In this document: positions 13,330-17,910 of the stretch, in pieces
How positions within the stretch are numbered: position 1 is the stretch's first letter
How the letters are laid out: each line of letters opens with the position of its first letter
Assembly: GCA_964576255.1 (NCBI GenBank)
Contig: CAZNUK010000048.1
Location: 1 to 17,910, forward strand
Source: Eshraghiella sp964576255
GTDB lineage: Bacteria > Bacillota > Clostridia > Lachnospirales > Lachnospiraceae
Direction of reading: 5' to 3'
Length of the DNA stretch: 17,910 nucleotides
Translations under genes and position numbers: made by a program
The notes under the pieces: generated by a model
Database searches by the model: none
What the model was told of the DNA's origin: nothing
The model's input: only the letters and a program-made list of their open reading frames with translations

Positions 13330-14427
13330 ATGAAAATCATCTGTAACAAATCAGATTTACTTAAAGGTGTTAACATTGCACTTAGAGCAGTTCCTGTAAG
13401 AACTACTTTATCAATTTTAGAATGCATTATTATTGATGCCACTGAAATGGAAATAACATTAACATCTAATGATATGGAATTGGGAATTGAGACTAAGGTA
13501 GAAGGAGAAATAATTGAAAAAGGTAAAATAGCAATTGATGCTAAGTTCCTTTCAGAAATTATTCGTAAGCTTCCTGATAGTGAAGTTACAATTGAAACAG
13601 ATGCTAATTGTGTTGCAACTATTTCATGTGAAAAAGCTGTATTTACTATTTCAGGTAAAGATGGAGAAGATTTTTCTTATCTCCCATACATTGAGCGTAA
13701 TAAGTCAATCTCTATGTCTCAGTTTTCATTGAAAGAGATTATTAGACAGACTATTTTTTCAATTGGTGATAATGAAAGTAATAAAGTTATGACCGGTGAA
13801 TTATTTGAGATTAGTGATAATAATTTAAGAGTTGTATCTCTTGATAGATTTAGAGTGTCAATTCGTAATATGAAGTTAGAAGGCAATAATGAAGATATTA
13901 AGGTTATTGTTCCTGGTAAGACTCTTAATGAAATTAGTAAAATTTTATCAGGCTCATTAGATGATGAGGTTAATATTTTCTTTGCACCTAATCATATTGT
14001 ATTTGAATTTGATAATACAGTAGTTGTATCCAGATTGATTGAGGGAGAATTCTTTAAGATTAATCAGATGCTTACTAAGGATTATTCTACTAAGGTTGAC
14101 ATTAACAAGAAGGAATTACTTGATTGTATAGATAGAGCAACTCTTCTTGTAAAAGAGGGTAATAAAAAGCCAGTAATTTTTGATATTAATGATGGAACTA
14201 TGAATATTAACATTGTATCTACATTTGGTAAGATGAATGAAGATATTGATATTAACAAAGATGGTAATGATATTAAAATTGCTTTTGATCCAAAATTCCT
14301 TATTGATGCATTAAGAGTAATTGATGATGAAAATATTTCTATGTACTACATGAATGCTAAGGCACCATGTACTATAAGAGATGAGGACAGTAATTTTATT
14401 TATCTTATTCTTCCTGTAAATTATTAA
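13330..14427 (+). CDS. dnaN: DNA polymerase III beta subunit (sliding clamp)
   Basis: The ring-shaped clamp that tethers polymerase III to DNA. 365 residues, the usual length, made of three similar domains of about 120 residues. The start MKIICNKSDLLKGVNIALRA, the LTSNDMELGIET strand, VVSLDRFRVSIRNM in domain 2 and the C-terminal YLILPVNY are family features, the last bordering the partner-binding pocket. AAAGGAG is 11 bases upstream of the ATG. It lies between the unwinding half of the origin and yaaA, the usual order. Confidence 0.97.
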   Translation: MKIICNKSDLLKGVNIALRAVPVRTTLSILECIIIDATEMEITLTSNDMELGIETKVEGEIIEKGKIAIDAKFLSEIIRKLPDSEVTIETDANCVATISCEKAVFTISGKDGEDFSYLPYIERNKSISMSQFSLKEIIRQTIFSIGDNESNKVMTGELFEISDNNLRVVSLDRFRVSIRNMKLEGNNEDIKVIVPGKTLNEISKILSGSLDDEVNIFFAPNHIVFEFDNTVVVSRLIEGEFFKINQMLTKDYSTKVDINKKELLDCIDRATLLVKEGNKKPVIFDINDGTMNINIVSTFGKMNEDIDINKDGNDIKIAFDPKFLIDALRVIDDENISMYYMNAKAPCTIRDEDSNFIYLILPVNY

Positions 14428-14446
14428 TGATTAGGAGTCAGATAAA

Positions 14447-14656
14447 ATGGAAATTATTAAACTTAGGGAAGAATATATCAAATTAGGACAGGCTTTAAAG
14501 GCTACTGGTCTTGTAGGTAGCGGAGTTGAAGCTAAGGAAGTAATTTTGGAAGGTCTTGTTAAGGTTAATGGTAAAGTAGAACTTCAGCGTGGAAAAAAAC
14601 TCTACAACGGAGATATTGTTAATTTTGACGGAGAAGAAATTAAGATTGTAGAATGA
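14447..14656 (+). CDS. yaaA: S4-domain RNA-binding protein YaaA
   Basis: 69 residues comprising a single S4-like RNA-binding fold: IKLGQALKATGLVGSGVEAK, then EVILEGLVKVNGKVELQRGK and KLYNGDIVNF. It belongs to the RlbA/YaaA group encoded between dnaN and recF in many Firmicutes and thought to act in ribosome assembly. AGGAG lies just before the ATG. Its stop overlaps the recF start by four bases (ATGA), so the two are translationally coupled. Confidence 0.93.
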   Translation: MEIIKLREEYIKLGQALKATGLVGSGVEAKEVILEGLVKVNGKVELQRGKKLYNGDIVNFDGEEIKIVE

Positions 14657-15738
14657 TAGTTAAATCTATAGACCTGAAGAATTTCAGAAATTATGAAATA
14701 GAGCATATTGAATTTGATAATAACACTAATATTTTTTATGGTGATAATGCTCAGGGTAAGACCAATATTTTAGAAGCAATATTTTTATCCGGAACCTCTA
14801 AGAGTCACAAAGGAAGTAAAGATTTTGAAATGATTAGCTTCGATAATGAGGAAGCACATATCAAGACAATTATTACTAGAAAAGATATAGATTATAGAAT
14901 TGATATGCATATTAAGAAAAACAAAGCAAAGGGAATCGCCATTAATGGCGTTCCTGTAAAAAAAGCTTTGGATTTGTATGGTGTAGTTAATATTATTTTC
15001 TTTTCACCTGAGGATTTAAATATTATTAAAAATGGTCCTTCCGGCAGAAGAAAATTTATGGATATGGTGCTATGCCAGCTTAATAAAGTTTATGCAAATA
15101 ATTTGATTAACTATAACAAAACAATTGACCAGCGTAATAAGCTTTTGAAGGATATTTATTATAATCCTTCACTTAAGGATACCTTGGATATATGGGATAG
15201 TCAAATTGTAAAATTTGGAAGTGAAATTATATCTCAGAGAAAAGAATTTATAGAGAAATTAAATTACATAATTTCTCCTATTCACTCTAAATTAAGTGGT
15301 GGTAAGGAACAATTGACTATCAGCTATGAACCCTCTGTAGAAGTTAATAATTTTGAAAAAGAATTAACTAATTACAGAGAAAGAGATATTAAGGTAAAAG
15401 CTACAGAGATTGGTCCTCATAGAGATGATGTTGTTTTTATGATTAATGGAATTGATATTAGAAAATATGGTTCCCAAGGGCAGCAGAGAACCACTGCTTT
15501 ATCTCTAAAATTAGCTGAGATAGAATTAGTCAAAGAAATAACAGGGGATAATCCGATTTTACTTCTTGATGATGTTTTATCAGAGCTTGACAGTAACAGA
15601 CAAAATTATTTGTTAAATAGTATTAATGATGTTCAGACAATAATAACCTGTACTGGATTAGATGATTTTATTAATAACAGATTTTCAATAAATAGTATAT
15701 TTAAAGTTGTAAACGGAAGGGTTTTCAAAGAAAATTAA
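14653..15738 (+). CDS. recF: DNA replication and repair protein RecF
   Basis: An ABC/SMC-type ATPase that with RecO and RecR loads RecA at gapped DNA. 361 residues. Walker A GDNAQGKTN at 30-38, the FSPEDLNIIKNGPSGRRKFM block at 117-136, GPHRDD at 254-259, the ABC signature YGSQGQQRT at 272-280 and Walker B ILLLDDVLSELD at 302-313 are all intact. It begins inside the end of yaaA and is followed by gyrB after 16 bases. No remB-like small gene lies between recF and gyrB, unlike Bacillus. Confidence 0.97.
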   Translation: MIVKSIDLKNFRNYEIEHIEFDNNTNIFYGDNAQGKTNILEAIFLSGTSKSHKGSKDFEMISFDNEEAHIKTIITRKDIDYRIDMHIKKNKAKGIAINGVPVKKALDLYGVVNIIFFSPEDLNIIKNGPSGRRKFMDMVLCQLNKVYANNLINYNKTIDQRNKLLKDIYYNPSLKDTLDIWDSQIVKFGSEIISQRKEFIEKLNYIISPIHSKLSGGKEQLTISYEPSVEVNNFEKELTNYRERDIKVKATEIGPHRDDVVFMINGIDIRKYGSQGQQRTTALSLKLAEIELVKEITGDNPILLLDDVLSELDSNRQNYLLNSINDVQTIITCTGLDDFINNRFSINSIFKVVNGRVFKEN

Positions 15739-15754
15739 TTCGGGAGGAAATGAA

Positions 15755-17668
15755 ATGAGTAATACAAGTTATACCGCCGATCAAATTCAAATTCTTGAAG
15801 GTTTGGAAGCAGTAAGAAAAAGACCGGGTATGTATATTGGTAGTACATCTTTAAGAGGTCTTCATCATCTTGTATATGAAATTGTAGACAATTCTGTTGA
15901 TGAGGCATTGGCAGGATATTGTAACGAAATCATTGTTAAGATTAATGAAGGCAATTCAATAACTGTTATTGATAATGGTAGAGGTATCCCAACCGGTATT
16001 AATGCTAAAACAGGTCTCCCTGCTGTTGAAGTTGTATTTACTATTCTTCATGCAGGTGGTAAATTCGGTGGCGGAGGATACAAGGTATCCGGAGGACTTC
16101 ACGGAGTAGGTGCATCAGTAGTAAATGCTCTTTCAGAATGGCTTGAAGTAACCGTTTATCAGGATGGCAAAATTCATAAGCAGAGATATGAAAGAGGTAA
16201 AGTTATTTATCCTCTTAAAGTTGTTGGTGAGTGTGAATTAGAACATACAGGAACAGAGGTAACATTCCAGCCGGATAAAGAAATTTTTGAAGAAACTGAA
16301 TATAGTTTTTCAATACTTGAACAGAGATTAAGAGAAATGGCTTTTCTTACCAAGGGACTTAGAATAATTCTTGAAGACAATAGAATTGATAAGAGAAGAA
16401 AAGAATTCCATTATGAAGGTGGAATTAAAGAATATATTTCATATCTCAATAAGGGAAAATCTGCTCTTTATGAAGATATTGTATATTGTGAAGAAGAAAA
16501 GAATAATGTCCAGGTAGAAGTTGCTTTTCAGCACAATGACGGATATACAGAGAATGTTATAGGTTTTGTTAACAATATAAATACTCCTGAAGGGGGAACA
16601 CATATAACAGGTTTTAGAAATGCAATTACTAAAACCTTTAATGAGTATGCCCGTAATAACAAAATTCTTAAAGAAAAAGACCAGAATTTTGAAGGTGAGG
16701 ATTTAAGAGAAGGACTTACTGCAATTATTAGTATTAAAATTAAGGACCCACAGTTTGAAGGACAGACCAAGCAGAAATTAGGTAATAGTGAAGCAAGAGG
16801 AGCAGTTGAAAGTGTAGTAACAGAGAAACTGACTTATTATCTTGAGCAGAATCCTGCTAATGCAAGAACAATTTGTGAAAAAGCTGTTCTTGCCCAGCGT
16901 GCTAAAACAGCTGCAAGAAGAGCAAAAGAATTAGCAAGAAAATCACCTCTTGAAGGATTTAGCTTACCTGGTAAGCTTGCAGATTGTTCAGATAAGAATC
17001 CTCAAAATTGCGAAATTTTCATCGTAGAGGGAGATTCTGCTGGTGGTTCTGCTAAGAGTGCAAGAAAGAGAGAGACTCAGGCAATTCTTCCTCTTAGAGG
17101 TAAAATCCTTAACGTAGAAAAAGCCAGAATAGATAGAATTCTTGGTAATGCAGAAATAAGAGCAATGATTACTGCTTTTGGTACAGGTATTCATGAGGAT
17201 TTTGATATCTCCAAATTAAGATATAACAAAATTATTATTATGACAGATGCGGACGTTGACGGTGCTCATATTAGCACATTATTGCTTACATTTTTCTATA
17301 GATTCATGCCGGATTTAATAAGAGAAGGCCATGTATATCTTGCCCAGCCTCCACTTTATAAGCTGGAAAAAAATAAAAAAGTTTGGTATGCCTACAGTGA
17401 TGAGGAGTTAAATGCTATTATTAAAGAGGTAGGTCGTGACCAGAATAACAAAATTCAGCGATATAAAGGTCTTGGTGAGATGGATGCAATCCAGCTTTGG
17501 GAGACAACAATGGACCCTGAGCACAGAATATTAAAGAGAGTAAGCATTAATATGGATAATGAATCTGAAATTGATGTTACATTCTCAACCTTAATGGGTG
17601 ATAAAGTTGAGCCTCGTAGAGAATTTATTGAGGCTAATGCCAAATATGTAACTAACCTTGATATTTAG
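15755..17668 (+). CDS. gyrB: DNA gyrase subunit B
   Basis: The ATPase subunit of gyrase, which adds negative supercoils to DNA. 637 residues, the short Gram-positive form without the large insert of enterobacterial GyrB. GHKL ATPase domain: E42 and N46 in YEIVDNSVDEA, DNGRGIP at 73-79, GGLHGVGASVVNAL at 113-126, and QTKQKLGN at 337-344 with the conserved lysine. TOPRIM domain: EGDSAGG at 425-431 and DADVDG at 498-503 for Mg2+. QRYKGLGEM at 568-576 lies in the C-terminal part that meets GyrA. GGGAGGA precedes the ATG. gyrA follows after 23 bases, in one operon. Confidence 0.98.
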   Translation: MSNTSYTADQIQILEGLEAVRKRPGMYIGSTSLRGLHHLVYEIVDNSVDEALAGYCNEIIVKINEGNSITVIDNGRGIPTGINAKTGLPAVEVVFTILHAGGKFGGGGYKVSGGLHGVGASVVNALSEWLEVTVYQDGKIHKQRYERGKVIYPLKVVGECELEHTGTEVTFQPDKEIFEETEYSFSILEQRLREMAFLTKGLRIILEDNRIDKRRKEFHYEGGIKEYISYLNKGKSALYEDIVYCEEEKNNVQVEVAFQHNDGYTENVIGFVNNINTPEGGTHITGFRNAITKTFNEYARNNKILKEKDQNFEGEDLREGLTAIISIKIKDPQFEGQTKQKLGNSEARGAVESVVTEKLTYYLEQNPANARTICEKAVLAQRAKTAARRAKELARKSPLEGFSLPGKLADCSDKNPQNCEIFIVEGDSAGGSAKSARKRETQAILPLRGKILNVEKARIDRILGNAEIRAMITAFGTGIHEDFDISKLRYNKIIIMTDADVDGAHISTLLLTFFYRFMPDLIREGHVYLAQPPLYKLEKNKKVWYAYSDEELNAIIKEVGRDQNNKIQRYKGLGEMDAIQLWETTMDPEHRILKRVSINMDNESEIDVTFSTLMGDKVEPRREFIEANAKYVTNLDI

Positions 17669-17691
17669 TGCAGGGGGAAGGAGACAGTAAA

Positions 17692-17910
17692 ATGGATGAA
17701 CATATCTTTGATAAAATTCATGATGTAGATTTAAAAGAAACAATGGAAAATTCTTACATCGATTATGCCATGAGTGTAATAGCTGCCAGAGCTCTTCCTG
17801 ATGTAAGAGACGGTTTAAAACCTGTACAGAGAAGAATTCTTTACTCCATGATTGAGTTAAATAACGGACCGGACAAGCCGCATAGAAAATGTGCCCGTAT
17901 TGTAGGTGAT
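17692..17910 (+). CDS. gyrA: DNA gyrase subunit A, first 73 codons (cut by window edge)
   Basis: The DNA-cleaving subunit of gyrase. MDEHIFDKIHDVDLKETMEN is followed by SYIDYAMSVIAARALPDVRD and GLKPVQRRILYSM, the standard GyrA N-terminus. The fragment ends at HRKCARIVGD, the start of the quinolone-resistance region; the catalytic tyrosine lies beyond the window. AAGGAG stands upstream of the ATG. It is co-transcribed with gyrB. Confidence 0.97.
   Translation, partial: MDEHIFDKIHDVDLKETMENSYIDYAMSVIAARALPDVRDGLKPVQRRILYSMIELNNGPDKPHRKCARIVGD

Noticed and set aside
1..17910. CRISPR array, insertion sequence, prophage or tRNA/rRNA genes
   Set aside because: No spaced direct repeats, transposase-like frames or cloverleaf-like sequences were seen; the window is densely packed core genes.

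Overview
The window is the chromosome replication origin region of a low-GC Firmicute, most likely a clostridial (Lachnospiraceae-like) bacterium. The assignment rests on A+T-rich DNA, strong GGAGG ribosome binding sites, and the gene orders rpmH-rnpA-yidD-yidC-jag-mnmE-mnmG-rsmG-parA-parB on one side and dnaA-dnaN-yaaA-recF-gyrB-gyrA on the other. A DUF4446 gene and an HD-GYP gene lie between parB and serS. Genus-level placement is inference; there is no rRNA here to test it.

Layout. From position 1 to about 11,324 every gene is on the minus strand: serS (5' half only), an HD-GYP phosphodiesterase-like gene, DUF4446, parB, parA, a 129-residue coiled-coil gene of unknown function, rsmG, mnmG, mnmE, jag/khpB, yidC, yidD, rnpA and rpmH. 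From 11,648 to the end every gene is on the plus strand: dnaA, dnaN, yaaA (S4 domain), recF, gyrB and the first 73 codons of gyrA. All genes therefore point away from the origin.

Origin. DnaA boxes flank dnaA on both sides, which makes a bipartite origin. The rpmH-dnaA gap (11,325-11,647) holds three perfect TTATCCACA boxes, the rpmH promoter and the dnaA promoter. The dnaA-dnaN gap (13,016-13,329) holds three more perfect boxes. The last of these is followed directly by a short GC block, a run of DnaA-trio triplets and an A+T-rich stretch, which is the expected layout of the unwinding site.

Segregation. Two parS sites lie 97 bp apart just upstream of parA. One is a perfect 16-mer. The other matches 15 of 16 and forms the last three sense codons and stop codon of the coiled-coil gene. 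That gene sits where Bacillus subtilis carries noc. Downstream of parA-parB the same close-packed operon contains DUF4446, an HD-GYP protein whose HDIG motif lacks the usual lysine, and serS.

The remaining genes form a translation, membrane-insertion and tRNA-modification block: L34, RNase P protein, YidD/YidC membrane insertion, the KhpB RNA-binding protein, the MnmE/MnmG wobble-uridine enzymes and the RsmG 16S methylase. Most of the window is conserved core. The less ordinary points are the coiled-coil gene with its embedded parS, the HD-GYP gene in the parAB operon, a helically spaced series of DnaA-box-like 9-mers inside mnmE, and two RNA hairpins (one ending rpmH, one between jag and mnmE).
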